DNA of 64,000 nucleotides. Origin: Bacillus tequilensis KCTC 13622 (lineage in GTDB: Bacteria; Bacillota; Bacilli; Bacillales; Bacillaceae). The translations under genes were made by a program, and so were the position numbers. The stretch spans positions 124,001 to 188,000 of the forward strand of contig NZ_AYTO01000008.1 in the NCBI RefSeq assembly GCF_000507145.1, written 5' to 3'. The notes below the pieces were generated by a model. That model made no database searches. It was not told the DNA's origin and was given only the letters and a program-made list of their open reading frames with translations. This document shows, in pieces, positions 37,552-46,816 of this stretch (position 1 is the first letter of the stretch; each line of letters begins with the position of its first letter).

Positions 37552-39564
37552 TTGGACATATTTTTAGTTGTTCTCGTTTTATTAACGATTATTGCGATAT
37601 CCAATATCGTGAACCGTTTTATTCCATTTATTCCGGTGCCTCTGATTCAAGTGGCGCTTGGAATAGTAGCAGCCTCGTTTCCACAGGGGCTTCATTTTGA
37701 ATTAAACACCGAATTGTTTTTTGTTCTGTTTATCGCGCCTCTTCTATTTAATGATGGAAAGAGGACACCGCGGGCGGAGCTTTGGAATTTAAGAGCCCCG
37801 ATTTTATTGCTTGCACTCGGTCTTGTATTTGCGACTGTGATTGTTGGAGGCTACACGATTCACTGGATGATTCCTGGTATTCCGCTGGCAGCGGCATTTG
37901 GACTTGCGGCCATTCTTTCACCGACTGATGTCGTCGCTGTCAGCGCATTATCAGGAAGAGTGAAAATGCCAAAAGGAATTCTTCGCCTGCTTGAAGGGGA
38001 GGGGCTGATGAATGACGCATCAGGTCTGGTGGCCTTTAAATTTGCGATTGCGGCAGCTGTGACCGGTGCATTTTCATTAGCGCATGCGGCCGTCAGCTTT
38101 GTCTTTATTTCTCTCGGAGGCTTGCTGTGCGGGGTTGTCATTTCGTTCTTGATTATTCGTTTTCGTCTCTTACTGCGCCGTCTTGGTATGCAGGATGTCA
38201 CGATGCATATGCTGATTCAAATTCTGACACCGTTCGTGATTTATTTGGGAGCGGAAGAAATTGGCGTTTCGGGCATTTTAGCCGTTGTGGCTGGAGGGAT
38301 TACCCATGCGGTTGAACAGGATCGTCTGGAATCAACGATGGTCAAACTGCAAATCGTCTCTTCAAGTACGTGGAACATTATTTTATTTATTTTGAATGGT
38401 CTGGTTTTCGTAATCCTCGGGACGCAGATTCCGGACGTCATTTCTGTCATTTTTAACGACACCGCCATCAGCAACATGAAGGTGATCGGTTATATCCTAG
38501 TCATTACATTTACGTTAATGCTCCTCAGATTTCTGTGGGTGCTGTTCTTCTGGAACGGCAAATGGTTCTTTAATAAGGATCAAAACATCTATAAACCGGG
38601 GCTTCGTTCGACGCTGTTAATTTCGATTTCCGGTGTGCGTGGAGCAGTAACGCTTGCGGGTTCTTTCTCTATTCCGTATTTTCTGGAAGACGGCACACCG
38701 TTTCCGGAAAGAAATCTGATTCTCTTTTTAGCAGCCGGCGTCATTTTATGCACGCTTGTCATTGCCGCCGTTGTCCTGCCGATTCTGACTGAAAAAGAAG
38801 AAGAGGACGAGGAACGAAATAAGAAGCTGCTGACGGCGAGACGTAAATTGATCAAAACAGCTCTCCAAACGATTAAAGAGGATATGAATGAGACAAACAA
38901 AACGGCCTCTCTTGCGGTCATAGCTGAATACAATGAAAAAATGAAAAATCTTCGTTTTCAGCAATATACATCGACTAATCGTATCAAAAAACATGAGCGA
39001 AAGATTCGTGCGCAAGGGGTTAAGGCTGAGCAAGAGGCACTGATGAAAATGCTGGAGCGGGGAGATATTCCGGAAGAAACGGCAAATGCGCTGCAAGAAC
39101 GATTTAATGAATTGGAACTTTTGTATGCCAACCCGTTTAAAGTCGGATTATCAAAAACAAGGCTCAAGCGGCTGATGTATTGGATCTTCTTCGGCGAACA
39201 TAAAAAGCCGGAGATGTCGATTTTAAATGAAGTTGGATTGATACGGGCAACGAGAGTGAAAACGGCGAAAGCAGCGATAGAATACTTGGAAAAACATAAG
39301 ACGGAAGAACATAAAGAAGTGTTTGTATCTGCCATTTCGTTTTATAGACAGTTAATTTTCAGGCTGGAGCACAGCTATCATGAGCTGAAATCAAACGCCC
39401 ATTTTGAAAATCAGAAGCTGGAAGTGAAGCTGAAGGCTGTACAGGCGATCAGAAACGAAATTCAAACGCTCTTTGAGGAGCGGGAAATATCCAGGGACAT
39501 CTCCCATGAGCTTCGCCAATACATTAATGATGTAGAAGCCGCCATGCTTGAAGGCGGCGAATAG
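37552..39564 (+). CDS. nhaK: NhaK, sodium/potassium-proton antiporter
   Basis: CPA1-family cation/proton antiporter of 670 residues. About 12 membrane helices are followed by a cytosolic coiled tail (from about 430). The antiport core motif is [13 protein letters not shown], with [13 protein letters not shown] carrying the conserved Asp. In B. subtilis NhaK exports Na, K, Li and Rb. TTG 37552 lies eight bases after AAGGAGG and gives the family length; an open extension to 37468 is not needed. Confidence 0.94.
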   Translation: MDIFLVVLVLLTIIAISNIVNRFIPFIPVPLIQVALGIVAASFPQGLHFELNTELFFVLFIAPLLFNDGKRTPRAELWNLRAPILLLALGLVFATVIVGGYTIHWMIPGIPLAAAFGLAAILSPTDVVAVSALSGRVKMPKGILRLLEGEGLMNDASGLVAFKFAIAAAVTGAFSLAHAAVSFVFISLGGLLCGVVISFLIIRFRLLLRRLGMQDVTMHMLIQILTPFVIYLGAEEIGVSGILAVVAGGITHAVEQDRLESTMVKLQIVSSSTWNIILFILNGLVFVILGTQIPDVISVIFNDTAISNMKVIGYILVITFTLMLLRFLWVLFFWNGKWFFNKDQNIYKPGLRSTLLISISGVRGAVTLAGSFSIPYFLEDGTPFPERNLILFLAAGVILCTLVIAAVVLPILTEKEEEDEERNKKLLTARRKLIKTALQTIKEDMNETNKTASLAVIAEYNEKMKNLRFQQYTSTNRIKKHERKIRAQGVKAEQEALMKMLERGDIPEETANALQERFNELELLYANPFKVGLSKTRLKRLMYWIFFGEHKKPEMSILNEVGLIRATRVKTAKAAIEYLEKHKTEEHKEVFVSAISFYRQLIFRLEHSYHELKSNAHFENQKLEVKLKAVQAIRNEIQTLFEEREISRDISHELRQYINDVEAAMLEGGE

Positions 39565-39571
39565 ATGCAGG

Positions 39572-39603
39572 AAAAAAGCTGGCGCCAAAACGCCAGCTTT
39601 TTT
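39572..39603. terminator. Bidirectional terminator between nhaK and yvgO
   Basis: AAAAAAGCTGGCG, the loop CCAAAA and CGCCAGCTTTTTT, between the convergent genes. Confidence 0.9.
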
Positions 39604-39607
39604 CTTA

Positions 39608-40093
39608 TTAAGGACGATGAAATTCGACGGTGCTGCCATCCCGGTCGAACCAGCCTCTGAAGGCCCAGTTGATCCAGCCGCCATCCCCTTTGTTTGTAAA
39701 GGTTCCGTCTTCAAATACCCAAATGCCGTACGTAATGCCGTCATAAACGGCTGAGCCGTAAAATTGCACACCGTTTAAGTGATCCTCATATTCCTGGCTC
39801 AAATTAAACACCATGACGTTGTATTTTTGGCCGGACGCGTAGAAGGAAGACTCCATGAGGTTTTTCACAAACCCATCTCGGTTCTGTGCGGATTTAATGG
39901 CGTCGGAAATCTGATTGGCGATGCCAAGCACATCAAGGTCTACATTGAGACCGACCTCAGACGCAGATGCTCGGGCTGTTGTGGTCTGCGAGATCTTTGG
40001 AGCTGGTTTTTCTTCAGCGGAAGCAAAGGATAAAGGGGCAATGGTCAAAGCGGCACCAAGCGCAAGTGTCATTGGGATACGAATACGTTTCAA
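39608..40093 (-). CDS. yvgO: YvgO, secreted stress protein
   Basis: A 161-residue exported protein with a signal peptide cleaved near FASAEE. The C-terminus contains GWINWAFRGWFDRDGSTVEF. B. subtilis YvgO is a general stress (sigma-B) protein, and a B. thuringiensis homolog was reported as an antifungal protein. TTG 40093 follows AAAGGAGGAAACAAC and gives the known length; the frame continues upstream to 40222 without signals. Confidence 0.92.
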   Translation of the reverse strand: MKRIRIPMTLALGAALTIAPLSFASAEEKPAPKISQTTTARASASEVGLNVDLDVLGIANQISDAIKSAQNRDGFVKNLMESSFYASGQKYNVMVFNLSQEYEDHLNGVQFYGSAVYDGITYGIWVFEDGTFTNKGDGGWINWAFRGWFDRDGSTVEFHRP

Positions 40094-40313
40094 GTTGTTT
40101 CCTCCTTTGTTTTTTTGGTTACACCCATCGATTACCCTGCTTATTTTCTTCTTAATCTCAATTTTGTTAAAATAGGAAAAAAATAGTACGTCGGTTTGCA
40201 TGTGCTGTGAAAAAAGCAGCACAAGAGGGCTTTAAGCGTATTATTGGTATCGGCTTGAAGGAGTGTGAGATAATATAAAATGCTTACATTTCAATGAAAG
40301 GGTGGATGTTCAA

Positions 40314-41144
40314 GTGCCAAAAAGTTTAAAAGATACTGTAAAGCTACATAACGGAGTGGAAATGCCTTGGTTCGGCCTTGGTGTTTTTAAAGTAGAAAAC
40401 GGAAGTGAAGCGACTGAATCAGTGAAAGCGGCGATTAAAAACGGCTATCGCAGCATCGATACAGCGGCTGTCTACCAAAATGAAGAAGGCGTTGGCATCG
40501 GGATTAAAGAATCCGGTGTGGCAAGAGAAGAGCTGTTCATTACATCAAAAGTATGGAATGAAGATCAAGGCTATGAAACAACGCTTGCTGCCTTTGAAAA
40601 AAGCCTGGAAAGACTTCAGCTTGATTACTTAGATCTCTATTTAATTCACTGGCCTGGCAAGGATAAATATAAAGATACGTGGCGCGCGCTAGAAAAGCTG
40701 TATAAAGACGGCAAAATCCGCGCCATCGGTGTCAGCAACTTCCAGGTTCATCATTTGGAAGAGCTGTTGAAGGATGCTGAAATCAAACCGATGGTGAACC
40801 AAGTGGAATTTCACCCTCGTCTCACACAAAAAGAAGTAAGAGATTACTGCAAAGCGAACGGCATCCAAATGGAAGCATGGTCTCCGCTTATGCAGGGACA
40901 GCTTTTGGATAACGAAGTGATTGCACAGATTGCAGAAAAATACAATAAATCTGTGGCTCAAGTCATCTTGCGTTGGGATCTTCAGCACGAAGTGATCACA
41001 ATTCCAAAATCCATTAAAGAACACCGCATTATCGAAAACGCTGATATTTTTGATTTCGAATTGTCTCAGGAAGACATGGACAAAATCGACGCGTTAAATA
41101 AAGATGAGCGTGTCGGTCCAGATCCGGACGAACTCTTGTTTTAA
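40314..41144 (+). CDS. yvgN: YvgN, aldo-keto reductase
   Basis: NADPH-dependent aldo-keto reductase (AKR5G-type) of 276 residues. The catalytic tetrad is Asp/Tyr/Lys/His: [14 protein letters not shown] (Asp and Tyr), TSKVWN (Lys) and YLIHWPG (His). [13 protein letters not shown] binds the cofactor. In B. subtilis it reduces methylglyoxal and other aldehydes. GTG 40314 follows AAAGGGTGG at eight bases. Confidence 0.95.
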   Translation: MPKSLKDTVKLHNGVEMPWFGLGVFKVENGSEATESVKAAIKNGYRSIDTAAVYQNEEGVGIGIKESGVAREELFITSKVWNEDQGYETTLAAFEKSLERLQLDYLDLYLIHWPGKDKYKDTWRALEKLYKDGKIRAIGVSNFQVHHLEELLKDAEIKPMVNQVEFHPRLTQKEVRDYCKANGIQMEAWSPLMQGQLLDNEVIAQIAEKYNKSVAQVILRWDLQHEVITIPKSIKEHRIIENADIFDFELSQEDMDKIDALNKDERVGPDPDELLF

Positions 41145-41146
41145 TT

Positions 41147-41176
41147 AAAAACTCCCCGTACAGGGGAGTTTTTTTA
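41147..41176. terminator. Bidirectional terminator between yvgN and modB
   Basis: AAAAACTCCCC, GTA and CAGGGGAGTTTTTTT, between convergent genes. Confidence 0.9.
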
Positions 41177-41863
41177 GTGTGTCTTTTTCTGAATAAATAA
41201 CAGCATCACAAAGGATATGACAACAATACAGACGACCCACGCCCAGGCAAGGGTATTGTTGCCGGAATCCAATGCGACGTAAATAGCCGTCGGCAGCGTT
41301 TGCGTAACACCGGGGATGTTCCCTGCAAACATCAGTGTTGCGCCAAATTCTCCGAGCGCCCGCGCGAGGCTGAGGATGCTTCCGGTCAGCAATGAAGGAT
41401 AGGCGAGCGGGACGGAAATATAGATAAATACCTTCCACCTGTTTGCGCCGTCTACCATGGCCGCGCCCTGTATATCGGGATCAATGTCAGCAAATCCGGT
41501 TTTGGCTGATTGATACATAAGCGGAAAAGCCACAACAGCCGAGGCGATCACAGCGGCCCACCAAGTGAAAATGACAGGCTGCTGAAAGAGCCATTCAATC
41601 GCTTGTCCGATGAAACTGTGCTTTCCGAATATAACAATCAAGATAAAACCGACAACTGTAGGCGGAAGAACGAGCGGAAGCATAAAAAATGTTTCGAGCA
41701 CCGTTTTTCCGAAAAATGATGCCTGGGACATCCATGCTCCAGCCAATGTGCCGAGAATAATGACAGCAATACCGGCAACTGCCGCCACCTGAAAGGAAAG
41801 CATAACAGGTGTGAAAAACTCTGAAGCGCTTATGCTACTTGGCAGTAAAGCCATATTTCTCAA
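41174..41863 (-). CDS. modB: ModB, molybdate ABC transporter permease
   Basis: Permease of about 227-229 residues (YvgM) with five to six helices and the coupling motif around ALGEFGATLMFAGN. It overlaps the end of modA by about 20-29 bases: either TTG 41863 or ATG 41854 may be the start, and neither has a strong ribosome site, suggesting translational coupling to modA. No modC ATPase gene lies beside it; yvgN follows on the other strand. Confidence 0.92.
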   Translation of the reverse strand: MRNMALLPSSISASEFFTPVMLSFQVAAVAGIAVIILGTLAGAWMSQASFFGKTVLETFFMLPLVLPPTVVGFILIVIFGKHSFIGQAIEWLFQQPVIFTWWAAVIASAVVAFPLMYQSAKTGFADIDPDIQGAAMVDGANRWKVFIYISVPLAYPSLLTGSILSLARALGEFGATLMFAGNIPGVTQTLPTAIYVALDSGNNTLAWAWVVCIVVISFVMLLFIQKKTH

Positions 41864-42617
41864 ATACTTTCATTGCTTCATCTGATTGCAGGTAATCGTA
41901 AAATTCCTTCGCTTCCTTACGGTGTTTTGTATCTTTTACAATTCCTAACGGATAGACAATCGGGCTGTGTGTATCTGCTTTTGCCTCATCAACGATTTTT
42001 ACTTTTTTAGAGATCAGAGCATCTGTTTTATAAACAACGCCTGCGTCTACATTGCCGGTTTCAACATACGAAAGAACTTGGCGAACGTCTTTTCCGTAAA
42101 CGATCTTATCCTTCACTTTGTCCCATAGAGACAGCTTTGTCAGCGATTCTTTCCCGTAGGCCCCCGCCGGTACGGATTCCGGTGTGCCGAGGGCGATTTT
42201 TTCTGAATCAGCCAGATTGCTGAAGCCAGTAACAGGCGAATCTTCGTTTTTCGGTACGACAAGCACAATTTCATTGCCGACTAAATCAGTGCTGTCTTTT
42301 TTTGCGATATCCCCGTCATCCACCAGCTTTTGAAATTTATCCTCAGCGGCTGAGAAGAACAGATCTGCTCCTGCTCCTTGTGAAATCTGCTTTTGCAAGG
42401 CGCCGGATGAGCCATAGTTGTCTTGGATTGTCATGTTTTGATGTTCTTTTTCAAAATTCTTTTGGATTTCCTCAAGCGCATCTTGGGCGCTGGCGGCAGC
42501 TGAGATGGTTAACGTTACTTGTTTCTCGCTGTCTGTTGAGGATTGGTTTGCAGAGCAGCCTGCTGCAAGCAGAAAAGCGGTTAAGGCTGCTGTTAACATG
42601 GAATACTTTTTAAACAT
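41835..42617 (-). CDS. modA: ModA, molybdate-binding lipoprotein
   Basis: A 260-residue lipoprotein (YvgL) with a signal ending in the lipobox LAAGC (Cys21) and a type II periplasmic-binding fold with the ModA sequences AAASAQDAL and NYGSSGALQKQI. It captures molybdate for ModB. Its promoter region contains the 20-base palindrome at 42632-42651. Confidence 0.93.
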   Translation of the reverse strand: MFKKYSMLTAALTAFLLAAGCSANQSSTDSEKQVTLTISAAASAQDALEEIQKNFEKEHQNMTIQDNYGSSGALQKQISQGAGADLFFSAAEDKFQKLVDDGDIAKKDSTDLVGNEIVLVVPKNEDSPVTGFSNLADSEKIALGTPESVPAGAYGKESLTKLSLWDKVKDKIVYGKDVRQVLSYVETGNVDAGVVYKTDALISKKVKIVDEAKADTHSPIVYPLGIVKDTKHRKEAKEFYDYLQSDEAMKVFEKYGFTAK

Positions 42618-42631
42618 GATTGCACCCCTTA

Positions 42632-42651
42632 TAATTAGTTATAACTAATTA
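42632..42651. promoter_or_regulatory. Perfect 20-bp palindrome before modAB
   Basis: TAATTAGTTATAACTAATTA is a perfect inverted repeat, and a further ATAACTGATTAT copy continues to about 42661. On the minus strand TATAAT lies in the repeat, so bound protein would cover the modAB -10 region. The divergent yvgK gene supplies the probable regulator. Confidence 0.7.
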
Positions 42652-42720
42652 TAACTGATTATGTTTGGTTTATGTGGGTTCTTTTGCATTGAAAAGGTAT
42701 AATGAAATAGGAGAGTGATG

Positions 42721-43650
42721 ATGATGAATGAAACCTCTTCCTATACGATAGAAGAAGTTGCAGGTTTGCTGAAGGTATCAAAGCTGACTGTTTATGATCT
42801 GATTAAAAAAGGCGTGCTGCCTGCTTACCGTGTCGGCAGGCAAATGCGTGTGGACGACGAAGATTTAAAGCAATATAAGACGAATATGAGAATGTCTCAG
42901 CCTATTGCTGCTGCTGAAGAGCCGAGAAAGCGGCAGGAGGCGGAGACAGACGGTAGATCGAATATCATGATCAGCGGACAGGACATTTCGATGGATCTGC
43001 TCAGCAAGCATTTGGAGAATGCCATTCAGGAGACGCCGCTCCGCAAATATAAAGGAAGCTTAAACAGCCTGATTGATATGTTTCAAGGCAGATGCGACAT
43101 TGTCAGCCTGCATTTGTACGATGCGGAAACGGGCCAATATAATGCACCTTATGTAAAACGGATTTTGTCAGGCGAACCATTTTGTCTCATCAACGCCGTT
43201 CTTCGCAAAGCAGGACTGTATGTGCAAAAAGGGAATCCGAAAAACATTCAAGGCTGGGAAGACTTAAAAAGAACTGATATCCGAATCATCAACAGAGAAA
43301 AAGGTTCTGGTGCAAGAGTGCTCCTTGATGAACAGCTTGGCTTGCTTGGTGTGAATTCGGCTGATGTAATGGGATACAGCGACATTGTGGCCGATCATTA
43401 CGCTGTCGCCTCACAAGTCTCAAGCGGACAGGCTGACGCGGGTATTGGAGCGCAGCACGCTGCACATATGGGCAGTGTAGATTTTATCCCGCTCATTGAT
43501 GAACAATATGATATCGTCGTTTTGAAAAAACATGAACAGCTGCTGAAGGCTGTGAAGGAGATCTTGAACTCCGAGGAATATAAAGCGAATCTGTCTCATT
43601 TAAATGGCTATCAAACAAGGCTGACAGGCAAAGTGCTGCTGGAAACGTAA
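42721..43650 (+). CDS. yvgK: YvgK, helix-turn-helix protein with molybdate-type binding domain
   Basis: About 309 residues. Residues 5-55 form an excisionase/MerR-like DNA-binding domain (YTIEEVAGLLKVSKLTVYDL, IKKGVLPAYRVGRQMRV). Residues 85-305 form a periplasmic-binding-type ligand domain (NREKGSGARVLLDEQLG, SGQADAGIGAQHAA), the layout of one-component molybdate regulators. Four consecutive candidate starts (GTG 42715, ATG 42718, 42721, 42724) follow AGGAG; 42721 has the best spacing. It is divergent from modAB. Confidence 0.85.
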   Translation: MMNETSSYTIEEVAGLLKVSKLTVYDLIKKGVLPAYRVGRQMRVDDEDLKQYKTNMRMSQPIAAAEEPRKRQEAETDGRSNIMISGQDISMDLLSKHLENAIQETPLRKYKGSLNSLIDMFQGRCDIVSLHLYDAETGQYNAPYVKRILSGEPFCLINAVLRKAGLYVQKGNPKNIQGWEDLKRTDIRIINREKGSGARVLLDEQLGLLGVNSADVMGYSDIVADHYAVASQVSSGQADAGIGAQHAAHMGSVDFIPLIDEQYDIVVLKKHEQLLKAVKEILNSEEYKANLSHLNGYQTRLTGKVLLET

Positions 43651-43680
43651 AAAATCCCTCTGGAACGAGGGATTTTTTTA
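43651..43680. terminator. Bidirectional terminator between yvgK and yvgJ
   Basis: AAAATCCCTC, TGGAAC and GAGGGATTTTTTT. Confidence 0.88.
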
Positions 43681-45531
43681 TTCAGAAAACCTAAACAGGT
43701 CACCGTTTAAAATTTTATCAGAGAGAGACAGTTCTTCGTTTGCTTTCTCCTTAAAAGGAATACACGCATCCTGATCTCTCAGCACTTCGCCTGTTTTTTG
43801 GCTGTAGCACGTGTTTTTTGTGTATACATAGTCGTTCGTAATAAAGCTGCCGTTTCTCAGCACGGCGAATGGGGTGCGGTCATTTGACAGCAAATCATTG
43901 CCGAATTGAACATCGCCTTTTGTATCAATGCCGAGCAGATGCATCAGTGTCGGCCTGACATCGACCTGTCCTCCGGCATCAGAGATGATTTCCGGCTTTT
44001 GATCTGTTATTCCCGGGATATGTATAATCAACGGCACGCGCTGGAGCTGAATGTTGTCATACGGCGTGATTTCTTTTTTTCCTAAAAACTCGGCCATCGC
44101 CTCGTTATGGGCTTCTGAAATCCCGTAATGATCTCCCATAAATACAATCATCGAATTGTCGTATAAGCCTTCGTCCTTCAGTTTTTTGATGAAATGCTTC
44201 AATGCCTCATCTTCGTAGCGCACCGTGGTCACATAGCGGTTTAACAGGTTGCTGCTTGAATCAAATTCATCTATGAGCTGATCCTTTTCATCAATCTCAA
44301 ACGGAAAATGATTCGTTAACGTGATGAAACTGCTGTAGAACGGCTGCGGCAGGCTTTTCAGCTTTCCGGCGGCCTGCTCTAAAAATTCCTTATCCTTTAA
44401 GCCCCAGTTTGTCGATGTGCCGGGAGTGACATGGAAATCATCAACATCAAAAAAACGGTCAATCCCAAATGTATCGTACATTACATCTCTGTTCCAAAAT
44501 GTTTTATGGTTGGCGTGAAAGACGGCTGAATAATAATCATGTTGCTTGAGCGATTTGTACATCGTGTGAAATTGATGGTCGCTTTTCGTGAAAAAGACGG
44601 CTCCGCTAAGGGAAGGATACAGCGAGTTAGCGACGATGAATTCTGAATCAGATGTTTTGCCTTGTTCAGTTTGCTGATAGAAATGATCAAAGAAATAGCT
44701 TTTTTTGATCAGATCGTTCATAAACGGGGTAATTTCTTTTCCGTTTACCTTTTCATTCAGGACAAAGCTTTGGGTCGATTCAAGCGTCACAAAGATGACA
44801 TTGCGCCCCTTTGCCAGCCCGAATTTGCTTTGGTCAGGCTTGCTGTAATCGGCCTCTGTGTAGTTTTTAACCGCAGTCATGCTGTCTTCATCTGCGAATG
44901 CTTTCGCGCTCATATTAACAGTCTGAGAAATCGTATCGTAGAGATGGAACTGAAACAGACCGATGCTTTTGACGAGCATTTCCCTGTCGAAGGAATGTGC
45001 CAAAAGCTTCGGCTGCTGTACTTCAGCAAGTGCCAAAGTGCATAAAATCATGCCGCAGGAAACTGCATAATACCGTTTGATCGTGCGGGGGGCGGCTTTT
45101 GTCCGCGGGTGTCTCTCTTTTCGGGCAAGCCATAAAAGAAAAAACAAATCCGTAAACAGGGCGATAAACAGAGGATTGAACAGCTCTTTTACACTGCTGC
45201 CCATATCGCTCATATTACTGGCCTGAAACAAAACCGGGATGGTGATAAAATCGATATAAAAGCCGTAAAAAATCGTGTTGGAGATCAAGATGACCGTCAG
45301 AACCAAATTGGCAATCAGCAAAAAGACCCGCTGCTTGTTTTCTTTCAAAAGCAGGCCGATCCCGAATAAAGGAAGGATAAAGCTGAGCGGATTGATCAGC
45401 AGCATCACTTCTTCTAACGGAGAATCGGTCTGCAAATCAAAGCCGAGTTTATAGATCGCATATGTTTTAATCCACATAAATACGATCGAAAAACATAAAA
45501 ACCGCTGATTATGAAAAAAGGTTCCTTTCAT
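43678..45531 (-). CDS. yvgJ: YvgJ, lipoteichoic acid primase (LtaS family)
   Basis: A 617-residue LtaS-type enzyme with five N-terminal membrane helices (to about residue 190) and an extracellular alkaline-phosphatase-like domain. The catalytic threonine lies in VTLESTQSF, metal ligands in FMGDHYGISEAHNE and the HHxxF-like segment HFPFEI. In B. subtilis YvgJ is a primase that adds the first glycerolphosphate to the glycolipid anchor. ATG 45531 follows GAGGGG; TTG one codon upstream is an alternative. Confidence 0.93.
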   Translation of the reverse strand: MKGTFFHNQRFLCFSIVFMWIKTYAIYKLGFDLQTDSPLEEVMLLINPLSFILPLFGIGLLLKENKQRVFLLIANLVLTVILISNTIFYGFYIDFITIPVLFQASNMSDMGSSVKELFNPLFIALFTDLFFLLWLARKERHPRTKAAPRTIKRYYAVSCGMILCTLALAEVQQPKLLAHSFDREMLVKSIGLFQFHLYDTISQTVNMSAKAFADEDSMTAVKNYTEADYSKPDQSKFGLAKGRNVIFVTLESTQSFVLNEKVNGKEITPFMNDLIKKSYFFDHFYQQTEQGKTSDSEFIVANSLYPSLSGAVFFTKSDHQFHTMYKSLKQHDYYSAVFHANHKTFWNRDVMYDTFGIDRFFDVDDFHVTPGTSTNWGLKDKEFLEQAAGKLKSLPQPFYSSFITLTNHFPFEIDEKDQLIDEFDSSSNLLNRYVTTVRYEDEALKHFIKKLKDEGLYDNSMIVFMGDHYGISEAHNEAMAEFLGKKEITPYDNIQLQRVPLIIHIPGITDQKPEIISDAGGQVDVRPTLMHLLGIDTKGDVQFGNDLLSNDRTPFAVLRNGSFITNDYVYTKNTCYSQKTGEVLRDQDACIPFKEKANEELSLSDKILNGDLFRFSE

Positions 45532-45628
45532 CAATATGACCCCTCACGTTTCTTGATCATCTGCATGAAATGCTTCTTATGTAAACCTACTAAAAACAGC
45601 CCGTTCAGACAAGTATTCGCATTCATGT

Positions 45629-46111
45629 TTAAAACATGCGTGCATGGAACAGCATATAAAAATAATAACATGAAGCGATTGTCAGGCCGGCCAGCACCAG
45701 CTGCTCAGAAAAACTGCCTGTCTTCATATATAAGGGGAGCCGTACGCGGATCGTTGAAGGGAACAATAATTTAATGCCGTTCACCGTCCAAGCGTCGAGA
45801 ATCAAATGGCTCGCCATTCCGATCATCAGCCCGGTGGATATGTTTTGATTTGGAATATATGTTGTTGTGATCAAAAACATAATGAGCAGAAACAGCAGGC
45901 TGTGTGTAAAAGTTCGGTGGCCAAAAACAGAGCTGACCACTTTCGATAAAATAGGAAATCTTCTCCCTATTTTGCTTTGCGTATGGCAGATATCGGGTAT
46001 CAAAGCCCCAACCGCGCCTGACGCAGCCATAAGCACTGGATCAAATCCATAATAATAAGCCGCTGCCGTACAAGAAGCGATGCCTCCCATGATGTGTGTT
46101 TTTCCAGTCAT
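45629..46111 (-). CDS. yvsG: YvsG, YdjM-type membrane-bound metal-dependent hydrolase
   Basis: A 160-residue membrane protein of the DUF457/YdjM family with about four helices. Conserved metal-binding residues appear in MTGKTHIMGG, GHRTFTHSLL and HLILDAWTVNG. Substrate is unknown. GGAGAAGCG precedes the ATG. Confidence 0.88.
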   Translation of the reverse strand: MTGKTHIMGGIASCTAAAYYYGFDPVLMAASGAVGALIPDICHTQSKIGRRFPILSKVVSSVFGHRTFTHSLLFLLIMFLITTTYIPNQNISTGLMIGMASHLILDAWTVNGIKLLFPSTIRVRLPLYMKTGSFSEQLVLAGLTIASCYYFYMLFHARMF

Positions 46112-46276
46112 TTCACGCTTCTCCTTTTATCTTTTGCAAAAATCTCTGAATTACAAATATATCAAGAGAATGTATGTTTGATCAACAGGACTTTTGATGA
46201 TAAAAATGTCGTGCATAATTTTTAAAGGAAAAAGGCATCTTAAACATGTACCTATTTTCTAAAAGAGGTGATTCGA

Positions 46277-46417
46277 ATGGGTTTCTTTAATAAAGAAAAA
46301 GGAAAACGTTCTGATAAAGAAAAAAACGTAATCCAAGGAGCTCTTGAAGATGCTGGTTCAGCCCTAAAAGATGATCCGCTTCAAGAAGCTGTGCAAAAAA
46401 AGAAAAATAATCGATAA
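46277..46417 (+). CDS. sspJ: SspJ, small acid-soluble spore protein
   Basis: A 46-residue lysine-rich protein, MGFFNKEKGKRSDKEKNVIQ onward, ending VQKKKNNR. It matches the minor spore-core protein SspJ made in the forespore. GAGGTG precedes the ATG at 46277, and a terminator follows, so it is a single-gene unit. Confidence 0.93.
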   Translation: MGFFNKEKGKRSDKEKNVIQGALEDAGSALKDDPLQEAVQKKKNNR

Positions 46418-46423
46418 CCACAT

Positions 46424-46455
46424 GCGGATAGGGCCTTGCTCTATCCGTATTTTCC
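46424..46455 (+). terminator. sspJ terminator
   Basis: CGGATAG, GGCCTTGCT and CTATCCG followed by TATTTT. Confidence 0.75.
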
Positions 46456-46534
46456 ATCTGTTCCCTTTGACAGATCATTCTTTCTTTGATAACCTTCTGG
46501 GAGTAACTGAATATTTAAATCCTCACTCTTTCTC

Positions 46535-46766
46535 AGTGAGGTAGAGGTTGCGCGGATGATGAGTCACACATGCCAGGCTGACAGGAGCTGTTAAACATGT
46601 GTAAAAGGCATCAGCGCCGAAGTGTGGAGAAAGCCGATCCTTCTCTATGCTGGGACTGTATCTGAATAAGTGCAGGACTGCCGCGTGCTTTTTCGCGGAG
46701 GGCTATCCGGAGATCAAGGGTGTGTGTTTCTTTAAGCATGGACTTTTGTTCAGGCTTTTTTTGCGT
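46535..46766 (+). promoter_or_regulatory. Lysine riboswitch (L box) with terminator, before yvsH
   Basis: The leader has the L-box features AGAGGTTGCGC near the 5' end, GATGAGT, the GCATCAGCGCCGAAG segment, GAGAAAGCCGATCC and GCTGGGACTG in conserved order. It is followed by a terminator: AAGCATGGAC (46734-46743), TTTT and GTTCAGGCTT (46748-46757) with a T-run to 46762. Lysine binding should favour termination and shut off yvsH. B. subtilis yvsH is a known L-box gene. The 399-base gap 46418-46816 is otherwise taken up by the sspJ terminator and the leader. Confidence 0.88.
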
Positions 46767-46816
46767 TTATATGATCTCGGGGTCTGGTCCGTACAAAGAA
46801 TCATGGAGGTACTGAA

